Positions 8,578 to 16,968 of a DNA stretch of 47,811 nucleotides are shown here, in pieces. Origin of the DNA: DSSM01 sp964484125 (GTDB taxonomy: Bacteria; Bacteroidota; Ignavibacteria; Tepidaquicellales; Tepidaquicellaceae). The notes under the pieces were generated by a model. It searched no databases and was not told where the DNA came from. It saw only the letters and a list, made by a program, of their open reading frames with translations. The position numbers were made by a program, and so were the translations under genes. Positions within the stretch are counted from its first letter, which is position 1; each line of letters starts with the position of its first letter. The stretch lies in contig CAZAEK010000016.1 in assembly GCA_964484125.1 (NCBI GenBank), positions 1 through 47,811 on the forward strand, read 5' to 3'.

Positions 8578-9260
8578 CTGAAAAAGTTGATTTTGATAAA
8601 TATGCCGATGAATACGAAAAAACATTATCGGAAGATCTCGCTTTCTTTGGAGAAGAGAGCGGTTATTTTGCAGATTATAAAATAAAAATTGTAAAGGAAA
8701 AAGTTCCTTCAAATCCGGCGAAGATACTGGATTTCGGTTGCGGAATAGGAAGAAATCTTGAGTTCTTTAAAAGATATTTCCCGGGTTCTGAAATCTCTGC
8801 ATGTGATATATCGGCAAAGAGTATTGAAATAGCTCAAAAGAAAAATCCCGATGTAAATTTTTTCCTTATAACGGATGAAAATATTGCAAAATATACAGAG
8901 GCATTTGATTTAATATTTACCTCATGCGTATTTCATCATATTGAGCCACCAAAGAGAAAAGAATCTTCATCATACATTTTTAATATGCTTAATAAAGGAG
9001 GGTACTTTTTTAATTTCGAGCATAATCCCTATAACCCTGTTACGATAAAAATTGTAAAAGATTGCGTTTGGGATGCAGATGCAATTCTGCTTCAGCCGAA
9101 GGAAACTATGGGACTCGCATCTGGTTCAGGACTGGAAGTGACAGAGAAGAAATATACACTTTTTTTCCCTGCTTTTTTAAAATTTCTAAGATTTATTGAG
9201 AATTTTATTTGGTGGCTGCCAATGGGCGGACAGTATTATATTATTGCAAGGAAAAATTAA
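8574..9260 (+). CDS. Class I SAM-dependent methyltransferase
   Basis: A 228-residue Rossmann methyltransferase. Motif I is DFGCGIGR (53-60), with an acidic residue in the CDIS strand near residue 78 and a FTSCVFHHIEP motif IV/V region. The C-terminus has an aromatic, hydrophobic stretch (WWLPMGGQYY) that could touch a membrane. It overlaps the HMA gene by 4 nt (ATGA) and converges on the GT2 gene, the two ending in a 4-bp overlap. Methyl acceptor is unknown; small molecule or lipid is more likely than nucleic acid. Confidence 0.85.
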   Translation: MTEKVDFDKYADEYEKTLSEDLAFFGEESGYFADYKIKIVKEKVPSNPAKILDFGCGIGRNLEFFKRYFPGSEISACDISAKSIEIAQKKNPDVNFFLITDENIAKYTEAFDLIFTSCVFHHIEPPKRKESSSYIFNMLNKGGYFFNFEHNPYNPVTIKIVKDCVWDADAILLQPKETMGLASGSGLEVTEKKYTLFFPAFLKFLRFIENFIWWLPMGGQYYIIARKN

Positions 9261-9991
9261 TCTTCAAAATTAACCTTTTTAAGTTCTTCTCCGTATTTCT
9301 TCTTGAATGCAATAATTTCTTTTATTGTTCTTATAATGACTGATGGTCTTGCTCCTGTTGATATTCCGTCTATACGCGGCAAATGTTTTACGCCAAGTTC
9401 AGTTGAGGTATAACCAAGCAATTTCGCTTTGAGCATTATTTCGGCATCAATAAAAGCATCTATAGATTCAATTTCAATTTTCTTAAATAAATCAGCTTTA
9501 AAAAGTTTAAAAGCACAATCAATATCCCAGTAGCGGATACCAAAAAGCATTTTTAAAACATAATTATAACACAAAGAAGTAAATTTTCTCCATAATGAAT
9601 ATTGCTTGGTTTTCCTATAACCAACTACAATATCAGAAAATGGAATCAATGCAACAAACTTTTTAAGCTCATCAAGGTCAAACTGGTTATCCCCATCAGA
9701 ATAGAAAACATAATCCATTTTAGCATTCATAAATCCGTCTCTTAAAGTCGCACCGTAGCCCATATTTTTTTCGTGATGTATCACTCTGACTTTTTCAAAT
9801 TCAGCGGCAAGTTCATCTGCAACCTCACCGGTTTTATCCGGACTCCCGTCTTCGATAATTATTACCTCGTAATCTTTGAGTTTAAGCTCTTCGAGTACCT
9901 GAACAGCTTTTCTGACAACCTTGCCAATATTCCCTTCATCATAATATGCGGGGAAAAATGCAGTTACCGAAATATTTGAATTGTCGGACAT
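9257..9991 (-). CDS. Family 2 glycosyltransferase (polyprenyl-phosphate sugar transferase-like)
   Basis: A 244-residue GT-A glycosyltransferase without clear membrane helices at the C-terminus. Nucleotide-binding EDGSPD is at 47-52 and the metal-binding SDGDNQF at 98-104. Overall pattern resembles dolichol-phosphate-mannose synthase/GtrB-like enzymes that load a sugar onto a polyprenyl phosphate. It is the last gene of a three-gene minus-strand run (GT39-like, epimerase, GT2) with 3-bp gaps, which fits making a lipid-linked sugar that the GT39-like protein could use. Sugar unknown. Confidence 0.88.
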   Translation of the reverse strand: MSDNSNISVTAFFPAYYDEGNIGKVVRKAVQVLEELKLKDYEVIIIEDGSPDKTGEVADELAAEFEKVRVIHHEKNMGYGATLRDGFMNAKMDYVFYSDGDNQFDLDELKKFVALIPFSDIVVGYRKTKQYSLWRKFTSLCYNYVLKMLFGIRYWDIDCAFKLFKADLFKKIEIESIDAFIDAEIMLKAKLLGYTSTELGVKHLPRIDGISTGARPSVIIRTIKEIIAFKKKYGEELKKVNFED

Positions 9992-9994
9992 ATC

Positions 9995-10933
9995 CTATTT
10001 TGTTAATACTTTTTTTAAATATTCAAATGTGATTAGAATTCCTTCATCTATTCCAACTTCAGGTTTCCAGTTAATTTCATTTTCAAGTAATTTTATATCA
10101 AGAATGTTTATTGGAACATCAACATCCCTCCCCTTCTGATACCTGACTTTCGGAATAATTCCTGTCTGGTTTTTCATTTTTTCAATGAGTTCATTCAGGG
10201 TATAACCAATACCGGAGCCGAGATTATATACATTGCTTGCGGTTTTATGCTTCAATATTTCAATTATGGCTTTTACAACATCTTTAATGTATATATAATC
10301 ACGTGTTACTTCCCCGTTTCCCCATATTTCAATAGTTTCTTTTTGAATCATTTTTCTTAGGAATACAGGTATTACTCCCTGTGCAACAAAAGGATTTTGC
10401 CTTTCGCCGTATGGATTAGATAATCTGAACACAGTATAATCAAGATTGTGTAACTTGTTATACATGTACAGATAATCTTCAATTGTTTTTTTAATAATTC
10501 CATAGGAGCAGATAGGTTTTCTGTGATGCGATTCTTTGATTGGTAACTCTTCTGGAATTCCGTAAACAGTTCCGCCTGAAGATATAAATATTACTTTTTC
10601 AATTTTATGTTTAACACATTCACCGAGCAATCTTAAAGTTGAAATTAAGTTTGTTTCCGCATCATAGACAGGATTCTGATTTGAAGAAGCGGGTAAGGTT
10701 GAGCTGACAAGATGAAACACAACACCGGCATTTTTAATAGAATCTTTTAATTCAATCTCGTTATGGAAATCCCCTTCAAGCACTTTAACTTTTTTCCCGA
10801 GATGTGAAATGTTTCTTTTATCAAAATTAAGTTTATCAAAGATAGTAACATCGTAACCTTCGGCAATAAGTCCTTCAGCAATATGCGACCCTATAAATCC
10901 ACCACCTCCGTATATAATTGTTTTCTTATTCAT
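9995..10933 (-). CDS. NAD-dependent epimerase/dehydratase (extended SDR, UDP-sugar type)
   Basis: A 312-residue extended short-chain dehydrogenase acting on nucleotide sugars. The N-terminal YGGGGFIGSH is the NAD-binding glycine motif, SSGGTVYG holds the catalytic serine/threonine, and Y144xxxK148 is the catalytic pair. The NPYGERQNP segment and a WGNGEVTRDYIYIKD block are typical of UDP-glucose 4-epimerase relatives. It sits between a GT2 and a GT39-like gene. Probable product is an epimerised or dehydrated NDP-sugar for surface glycan; exact substrate not readable. Confidence 0.88.
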   Translation of the reverse strand: MNKKTIIYGGGGFIGSHIAEGLIAEGYDVTIFDKLNFDKRNISHLGKKVKVLEGDFHNEIELKDSIKNAGVVFHLVSSTLPASSNQNPVYDAETNLISTLRLLGECVKHKIEKVIFISSGGTVYGIPEELPIKESHHRKPICSYGIIKKTIEDYLYMYNKLHNLDYTVFRLSNPYGERQNPFVAQGVIPVFLRKMIQKETIEIWGNGEVTRDYIYIKDVVKAIIEILKHKTASNVYNLGSGIGYTLNELIEKMKNQTGIIPKVRYQKGRDVDVPINILDIKLLENEINWKPEVGIDEGILITFEYLKKVLTK

Positions 10934-10936
10934 TAT

Positions 10937-12535
10937 TCATTTAAGTTTTTCAAAAATGAAAGCGGCGAACCTTCTGTCGCTTGATACTATCTGATTAATC
11001 ATTTTAAAAGAAGAATCCGCCTGCAGGGTTTCAAGTTTAACATCACTTTTAAATTCAGGTCTGTAACCGTAATGCGATTCCCATGCAACGATAGAGCCCT
11101 TTTGTATTTCGGAAAGGTTCTTTGAATTAATGGGTAAAAAAGCATTTGGATTTTTTTTGTAGTTATCAGAATAGAATTTCAGGAGAGAATGATTTGTATA
11201 AATATTAACATCTTTCTTTTCAAGTTTATTCAGATATTCAGCAGTTGTTTTTACTGCAATATTTTCAGGCGATAAGACTTTCGGTTTAAAATCAACTGCA
11301 AGATAAATTATTCCGGCAATGATAATTAATAAAGAAACTTTATTTAAATAATCTGTTTTATTTTTTATTGAGAAAATAATTATTATAGCAAAAGTAAGGA
11401 GTAAAAATAAAACTTTTGTGTAATCACTTTTTTCCGGTTCAATAAATTTGAATCCATCAGAAGCTTTCGAAAGGAATGCAAGAGTTAAAACTATAAGAAT
11501 TCCTGTTAAAATAAAACTCGTTTTTCTGAAACTCTCTTTGGAAAGATTATTCAGACCAACAGTTGCAAAGAAAGCAGCTATTGGCGATATATGCAGTAAA
11601 TATCTCCAGTTTCCTGGATTCGGTCCGTCGTTTATCATTGTCATGGTCTGGATGACAAAGATTGAAATGAATAACAGATAGAATAAAAGATATTTTGAAA
11701 TATATTCTTTTGTTTTTTTTGTATCTGCAAGAAAACCAAAAAAACCGAAAATAAACATCAGAAGCGATACAGGACCAATAATAAAAATATAGAATTTGAA
11801 ATAATGAAATATACCCTGAGAAGCGTAGTTTAAACCCGCTACAGATTTCATTTCCGTAAGAACAAACATTATATCCCCTGTCTTAAAAAATCCAAGCAAA
11901 TTATAAAGTATGGGGAAAACAGCAAGGAATAACACAGGAATAAATTTTTTATTAATTATAAGAATAACCGCAAATATCACAATAAATACAGCTATTTCCT
12001 GCCTGACCGTATAAATATATCCGAGAATTAAAGACGATAAAATATATTGTTCTTTTTTATATAATATCAGGAAAAATACAATCAGTAATGCAGTAAATAT
12101 TTCAGAGTAAGATCTGAAAGAAAGGTCAAAAAACAGCGGCTGGATTCCAAGTACCAATGCCCCGAAGAAAGCATAAGGAATTTCATACAGTTTAATCAGT
12201 CTGTAAGTAAAGTAAACAGTCAACGACGCGATAAAAGAATTAAAAATTAAAACCGCATCATAACTTATTAAAGCAGGAATAACGGTAAAGATTTTCCAGC
12301 CGGGTTTTGGATTGTTGCCGAGTATGACTGAAGGATTTGTCCAGAATTCAATCATATTCAGATACTGAGCAATTTCATCATCCTGATAAAATCCGAGGGA
12401 GTATTTGCTTGAAATATAGTATATCAAAGCAAATACTGGTATCACTAGCCAGAAATATTTTTCAATTATTTCGTAAACAGGTTTTACTGTATTTGGAGAT
12501 TTTAATGTACTTTTTGTATTTTGATTTTTTGCCAA
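10937..12535 (-). CDS. GT39/ArnT-like polytopic membrane glycosyltransferase
   Basis: A 532-residue membrane protein with roughly ten or more hydrophobic helices and a C-terminal soluble part (about 430-532). After the first helix comes a DDE acidic cluster (D52, D53, E54) in a periplasmic loop, the position of the catalytic acid in GT39/ArnT-like enzymes that use polyprenyl-phosphate sugars. The start is TTG; no ATG lies nearby upstream in frame. Distance to the epimerase gene is 3 bp. Acceptor (lipid A, protein or glycan) is unknown. Confidence 0.75.
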   Translation of the reverse strand: MAKNQNTKSTLKSPNTVKPVYEIIEKYFWLVIPVFALIYYISSKYSLGFYQDDEIAQYLNMIEFWTNPSVILGNNPKPGWKIFTVIPALISYDAVLIFNSFIASLTVYFTYRLIKLYEIPYAFFGALVLGIQPLFFDLSFRSYSEIFTALLIVFFLILYKKEQYILSSLILGYIYTVRQEIAVFIVIFAVILIINKKFIPVLFLAVFPILYNLLGFFKTGDIMFVLTEMKSVAGLNYASQGIFHYFKFYIFIIGPVSLLMFIFGFFGFLADTKKTKEYISKYLLFYLLFISIFVIQTMTMINDGPNPGNWRYLLHISPIAAFFATVGLNNLSKESFRKTSFILTGILIVLTLAFLSKASDGFKFIEPEKSDYTKVLFLLLTFAIIIIFSIKNKTDYLNKVSLLIIIAGIIYLAVDFKPKVLSPENIAVKTTAEYLNKLEKKDVNIYTNHSLLKFYSDNYKKNPNAFLPINSKNLSEIQKGSIVAWESHYGYRPEFKSDVKLETLQADSSFKMINQIVSSDRRFAAFIFEKLK

Positions 12536-12655
12536 AGTATTTTCTTTAAAAGTTATTAAAATAATGATTTATTAGTATGTTTTAAAGTCTAAATATTGAA
12601 TATAATTAATTCACTTTAATAAACTTTTGTTTAATGTTATATTTATAAGTTTAAT

Positions 12656-13774
12656 ATGAATATGGAATATAAACTACTCGGCGACTCTTTTCAGATAAAA
12701 GAACTTAACGACACCATTAAGCAGGTGGCACCGGCAAATATCAGCGTTTTGATAACCGGCGAAAGCGGCACCGGGAAAGAATTAGTAGCTAATGCAATTC
12801 ATTATTACAGTACGAGGAAACATAAGCCACTTATTAAAGTTAACTGCGGAGCAATACCTGAAGGTATAATTGAAAGTGAATTATTCGGTCATCAGAAAGG
12901 TGCATTTACCGGCGCCATTGAGCAGCGGAAAGGATATTTCGAAATGGCAGATGGAGGGACTATATTTCTTGATGAAATCGGTGAAATGCCATTAGCTACA
13001 CAGGTAAAGCTTTTAAGAGTTCTTGAGACTGGTGAGTTTATGCGGGTTGGCGGAGATAAAAATATTAAAGTTGATGTCAGAGTCATTGCCGCAACAAACA
13101 GGAATCTTGCATACGAAGTTAGTGAAGGAAATTTCAGGGAAGATTTATATTACAGATTAAAATCCATAAATCTTAATATTCCTCCGCTTCGTGAAAGGAA
13201 GTCCGATATAATAATTTTGATGAATCACTTCATTGAAAATTTTACGAAAGAAAACAATATTGAATTCAGGGGAATTACTGAAGAAGCTAAGGAATATATT
13301 AAAAATTATGTCTGGAGTGGTAATGCAAGGGAATTAAAAAATTTCTGTGAGAGTATAATTATTTTAAATCCCGGGAAAGAAATTACACTTGAAGATGTAA
13401 AGAAGAATCTTAAGCAGGAGATATTCGATAACAGATCACTGCCTGCAATTACAACGCAGAAAGTTGAGACAAATTACGATAAAGACCTTATAATGCGTGC
13501 TATGTTTGAGCTAAAAACAGATATTATGGATTTAAAGCAACTTATTGGTAAAATGAGTGATAATAAGGTTAACAAACCATACGATCTCAATAGAGATTTT
13601 TATATACCAAAAGAAATTATTATGACAATGTCTCTTGAAGAAATAGAGAAGGAAATACTGATATATTTTTTAAAAACTTTTGACTGGAATGTTTCAAAAG
13701 TTGCTGAAAAACTCGGGCAAACACCGAGAAATATTTACCGGAAAATCAAACTTTACGATATTGAAAAATCTTAA
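12656..13774 (+). CDS. Sigma-54-dependent transcriptional activator without receiver domain
   Basis: A 372-residue bacterial enhancer-binding protein. It starts directly with the AAA+ domain: Walker A GESGTGKE (35-42), sigma-54 contact loop GAFTGA (82-87), Walker B TIFLDEIGE (102-110) and the R-finger region near 150-175. A linker leads to a Fis-type helix-turn-helix at about 335-372. No N-terminal response-regulator or sensory domain is present, so activity may be set by expression or a partner (PspF-like architecture). An alternative ATG is at 12662. It heads a plus-strand run with LptE, a GT2 and a TPR gene. Confidence 0.93.
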   Translation: MNMEYKLLGDSFQIKELNDTIKQVAPANISVLITGESGTGKELVANAIHYYSTRKHKPLIKVNCGAIPEGIIESELFGHQKGAFTGAIEQRKGYFEMADGGTIFLDEIGEMPLATQVKLLRVLETGEFMRVGGDKNIKVDVRVIAATNRNLAYEVSEGNFREDLYYRLKSINLNIPPLRERKSDIIILMNHFIENFTKENNIEFRGITEEAKEYIKNYVWSGNARELKNFCESIIILNPGKEITLEDVKKNLKQEIFDNRSLPAITTQKVETNYDKDLIMRAMFELKTDIMDLKQLIGKMSDNKVNKPYDLNRDFYIPKEIIMTMSLEEIEKEILIYFLKTFDWNVSKVAEKLGQTPRNIYRKIKLYDIEKS

Positions 13775-14267
13775 ATATTTAATATTTCTTGTTAGTGCAA
13801 TTGTTATGAGCGCTTGCGGTGTTTACGGTTTCAGAGGAAATAATCCACCCGAAGGTATCAGAACACTTGCCATTCCTTTGTTTGAAGACAACAGTGGGTT
13901 CTCAGAAGCAGGCCTTAAAGAATCATTTACCGAGACTTTGAAATCAAAAGTTATTTCTGATAATACTTTCATTCTGGCAGATAAAAATCTTGCTGACGGA
14001 ATTTTGAAATGCACTATATTAACAATAAGAGATGAACCACTTGTAATATCAGGGAATGAGAATGTTACTAAAAGAAAAATTACAGTATCGGTAAATGTAA
14101 TTTTTGAAAACCTTAAGAAACAGAAAACAATCAGCAACAAAAATTATGACAACTGGGGAGAATATAACTCCTCAGCATCCTCTTTTTCCGAAAGAAGAAC
14201 AGGCATTAACTCAGCTTTAGAAAAAATTTGCGAAGATATATTAACCGATATAACATCAAACTGGTAA
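13761..14267 (+). CDS. lptE: LptE-like lipoprotein (LPS assembly)
   Basis: I start this at TTG 13761, which overlaps the activator gene by 14 bp, because this gives a compact lipoprotein signal ending SA-C (about residue 19) followed by GVYGFRGNNPPEG. The open frame extends upstream to 13680, but that part lies inside the activator's HTH. The mature 150-residue protein has the pattern of Bacteroidota LptE: a 'tLaIPlFEDNSGF' strand, a TETLKSKVI helix and a C-terminal helix. LptE plugs the LptD barrel and helps insert LPS into the outer membrane. Moderate similarity by eye only. Confidence 0.75.
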   Translation: MKNLKYLIFLVSAIVMSACGVYGFRGNNPPEGIRTLAIPLFEDNSGFSEAGLKESFTETLKSKVISDNTFILADKNLADGILKCTILTIRDEPLVISGNENVTKRKITVSVNVIFENLKKQKTISNKNYDNWGEYNSSASSFSERRTGINSALEKICEDILTDITSNW

Positions 14268-14268
14268 A

Positions 14269-15762
14269 ATGAAAATTGAAGAAATTATTTTATTACTGTA
14301 TATATTCTCATTAACCGTCCTTTTCTTTTATGCCTCACACGGCTATATGATGATTTTCTTTTATTTCAGAACTTTTGCTGACAGGATGAAAGATATTGAC
14401 GTTAAAAATTTCGAGTGGAAGGAATATCCCTCAGTTACAATCCAGCTTCCTTTATTTAACGAGAGATATGTTATAACAAGACTGATTGACGCAGTAGTCA
14501 GACTTGATTACCCAAAAGAAAAAATAGAAATACAGATACTTGATGACTCTACAGATGAGACAACTGAAATAATAGCAAATCACATAAAAAAATACATTGA
14601 ACAGGGAATTGACATAAAACACATACACAGAACAAACCGTTCAGGATACAAGGCAGGAGCGTTGAAAGAAGGTCTCGAAAAAGCAAAGGGTGAATTTGTA
14701 GCAATATTTGACGCAGATTTTATTCCGAGGAAAAAATTTCTTAAAAGAACTATTCCCTATTTCCTAATTGATAATAAAATGGCTCTTGTTCAGACCAGAT
14801 GGGAGCACTTAAACAGGGATTATTCTATAATTACAAAAACACAGGCAGTAGCACTTGACGGACATTTTGTTATCGAACAGGCAGTCAGGAACAGAGCGGG
14901 ATTTTTCGTTAACTTCAACGGTACCGGCGGTATATGGCGTAAAGAAGCGATTTATGATGCAGGAAACTGGGAAGCAGATACACTAACAGAAGATTTGGAT
15001 TTATCATACAGAGCACAGTTAAAAGGATGGAAAATAAAATATATAGTAAATTTCACTTCACCAGCAGAACTTCCTGCGGAAATTAATTCCCTGAAATCGC
15101 AGCAATTCAGATGGACAAAAGGTGCAATTGAAACGATGAAAAAACTTCTTCCGAGAGTTTTAAAAACAAGAATGCCTTTCCCGAAAAAAGTTCAGTCATT
15201 TATACAGCTCAGCAGTAACCTTGCTTATCCGTTTATTTTACTTGCAAGTTTACTTAATCCTCTTGTTATACTTGTAAAAGAAGGTGGAGAGTATGACCCT
15301 GTGTTCAAAGTTATGTCACTTTTTACACTAGCGTTTATCAGCTCATTTGTTTTTTATTTATACGCTCAGAAAGATGTATATCCTGACTGGCAGAAGAAAA
15401 TTATTTTCTTCCCTGTATTTATGATGGGAAGTATGGGACTTGCGGTTAATAATACTAAAGCAGTAATTGAAGGGTTACTTAATATTAAAAGCGAATTTGT
15501 GAGAACTCCAAAATTAAAAATCACAAATGATAATGATAAATGGCACAATAAAAAATATTTGACAAAAAGAATATCATTTTGGACTTATGTAGAATTATTA
15601 CTTTGGTTATATTGCACTGCCGGTGTTGTACTCGCAGTTTATTATGTTCAGGTTGCAGCTATTCCATTTCAACTAATGTTTGCTTTAGGTTATGGCTTTA
15701 TGTCTATTTTATCAATAAGGCAGGTATTAATTTATAATAAAACAATAAAAAAACAATCTTAA
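14269..15762 (+). CDS. Membrane family 2 glycosyltransferase, cellulose synthase-like
   Basis: A 497-residue processive-type GT2. A first membrane helix (about 5-33) precedes the GT-A domain with DDSTDE (92-97), DAD (148-150), TEDLDL (240-245) and QQFRW (278-282), the D,D,D,QxxRW signature. Four or so helices follow (about 310-490). No PilZ domain is seen. Such enzymes make glucans or glycolipids such as glucosyl-diacylglycerol. It begins 1 bp after lptE and is followed by a TPR gene. Product unknown; an envelope role fits the context. Confidence 0.88.
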   Translation: MKIEEIILLLYIFSLTVLFFYASHGYMMIFFYFRTFADRMKDIDVKNFEWKEYPSVTIQLPLFNERYVITRLIDAVVRLDYPKEKIEIQILDDSTDETTEIIANHIKKYIEQGIDIKHIHRTNRSGYKAGALKEGLEKAKGEFVAIFDADFIPRKKFLKRTIPYFLIDNKMALVQTRWEHLNRDYSIITKTQAVALDGHFVIEQAVRNRAGFFVNFNGTGGIWRKEAIYDAGNWEADTLTEDLDLSYRAQLKGWKIKYIVNFTSPAELPAEINSLKSQQFRWTKGAIETMKKLLPRVLKTRMPFPKKVQSFIQLSSNLAYPFILLASLLNPLVILVKEGGEYDPVFKVMSLFTLAFISSFVFYLYAQKDVYPDWQKKIIFFPVFMMGSMGLAVNNTKAVIEGLLNIKSEFVRTPKLKITNDNDKWHNKKYLTKRISFWTYVELLLWLYCTAGVVLAVYYVQVAAIPFQLMFALGYGFMSILSIRQVLIYNKTIKKQS

Positions 15763-15765
15763 AAT

Positions 15766-16536
15766 TTGAGTGGATTAAAATCATATATTAAGGATATCAA
15801 AGAGAAGGTTAACGAGGGATTATTCTCTCCTTTATTTATAAGACTCGCAAATCTTTATTACCACGACGGACAATACGATAAATGCATTAATATTTGCAAT
15901 ATAGGACTGATAATTTTCCCTGATTATATCACAGCTAAAATTCTGCTTTTAAAATCACTTTTAAAACTCGAATATATCACTGAAGCAGAAAATATTTTAC
16001 GTGAGCTGGAAGATAAATTCCCTGAACTCGAAACAATTATAAATTACAGAGAAGAATTAAACCAGTTGAAAAAATCCAGCAAGCAGGAAAAAATTTATTA
16101 TCCGAATAAAATCAGTGTTAATCTGGATTTTTATAATTATTCAAAGAAACTTAATGATTTAATAGAGAATAATTCACAAAATAATATTGATACAGAGGAG
16201 TTATTAGAGAAAATTTCGACAAATAATTTGACAGGAATTTTTGAAGCCGGCTCTTTCGAGAAGTTTAAAAGTGATTTTGATTCATTAAGACTTGAGCCAT
16301 TAAAGCAACAAAAGGAAAAGACAGTAGATACAGAAAGTAAGGGGAAGCAATTACAGGCAGAGACGCAGGGTTTCTTTTCAAGAATAAAAATTATAACAGA
16401 AACACTTGCAGATATTTTGGCAAAACAGGGATTCTTCAAGGAAGCTTTTGAAGCATATAACCTGCTTTTACAATCTGATACGTCTAATAAAAGAAGAATT
16501 CAGGAAAAGCTTTTTGAACTCGAAAGAAATTATTGA
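15766..16536 (+). CDS. TPR-containing protein
   Basis: A 256-residue soluble protein without a signal peptide. Helix pairs at about 23-90 (FIRLANLYYHDGQYDKCINIC type) and 215-250 (LADILAKQGFFKEAFEAYNLL) have TPR spacing; between them lies a charged, Lys/Glu/Asn-rich linker. The only credible start is TTG 15766, 3 bp after the GT2 stop, so it is likely co-translated. A scaffold role for the preceding glycosyltransferase is possible but inferred from position only. Confidence 0.75.
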   Translation: MSGLKSYIKDIKEKVNEGLFSPLFIRLANLYYHDGQYDKCINICNIGLIIFPDYITAKILLLKSLLKLEYITEAENILRELEDKFPELETIINYREELNQLKKSSKQEKIYYPNKISVNLDFYNYSKKLNDLIENNSQNNIDTEELLEKISTNNLTGIFEAGSFEKFKSDFDSLRLEPLKQQKEKTVDTESKGKQLQAETQGFFSRIKIITETLADILAKQGFFKEAFEAYNLLLQSDTSNKRRIQEKLFELERNY

Positions 16537-16545
16537 TATTCCTTT

Positions 16546-16968
16546 TTATAAGTCAATTTTTACTTCAGCAGAGGAATTAGGTGTTTCAAATATCTTTACA
16601 GATACAGATTTTACATTATTGAATTTCCTGGCTTTTATCCCTTCAGCTAATATTTTACAGATATTCAAAGCAATGTTTTCTACTGTTGCAAAATAATCAG
16701 TAACTTCATATTTCATTCCATTTTCCCTCAAGAAGATTAAAACCTTTTCATCATCTTTATGGACTAAAAAGCAATGGTCTAATTTTTCTATGACCGGTTT
16801 CACGATTTTTCCAAGGTCGTAAAAATCTATAATCATTCCATTGGATGCAACTTCACCATCTAGCTCTACTATCATTCTATATGAGTGTCCGTGAATATTC
16901 CTGCATAATCCATCATGGTCAGGTAATCTATGCCCCATCTCCCATCTGTATTCTTTTGATATTTTCAT
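16546..16968 (-). CDS. queD: 6-pyruvoyl-tetrahydropterin synthase / QueD-like protein
   Basis: A 140-residue T-fold enzyme. The zinc ligands are H13 (MGHRL), H26 and H28 (NIHGHSY), with catalytic-type C22 between them. LDHCFL and a TVENIA glutamate, plus the C-terminal FETPNSSAE glutamate that anchors the pterin, complete the family set. QueD makes 6-carboxytetrahydropterin for queuosine; PTPS homologues make pterins. Its ATG overlaps the stop of the acyl-CoA synthetase gene (ATGA). No queC, queE or folE is nearby, so which branch it belongs to remains open. Confidence 0.88.
   Translation of the reverse strand: MKISKEYRWEMGHRLPDHDGLCRNIHGHSYRMIVELDGEVASNGMIIDFYDLGKIVKPVIEKLDHCFLVHKDDEKVLIFLRENGMKYEVTDYFATVENIALNICKILAEGIKARKFNNVKSVSVKIFETPNSSAEVKIDL

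Noticed and set aside
12723..12740. TGGCAC-like -24 element of a sigma-54 promoter
   Set aside because: It lies inside the activator's coding region and lacks the matching TTGC -12 element at the right spacing.
13680..13760. Upstream part of the lptE reading frame
   Set aside because: It lies within the HTH region of the activator gene; the lipoprotein signal begins at TTG 13761.
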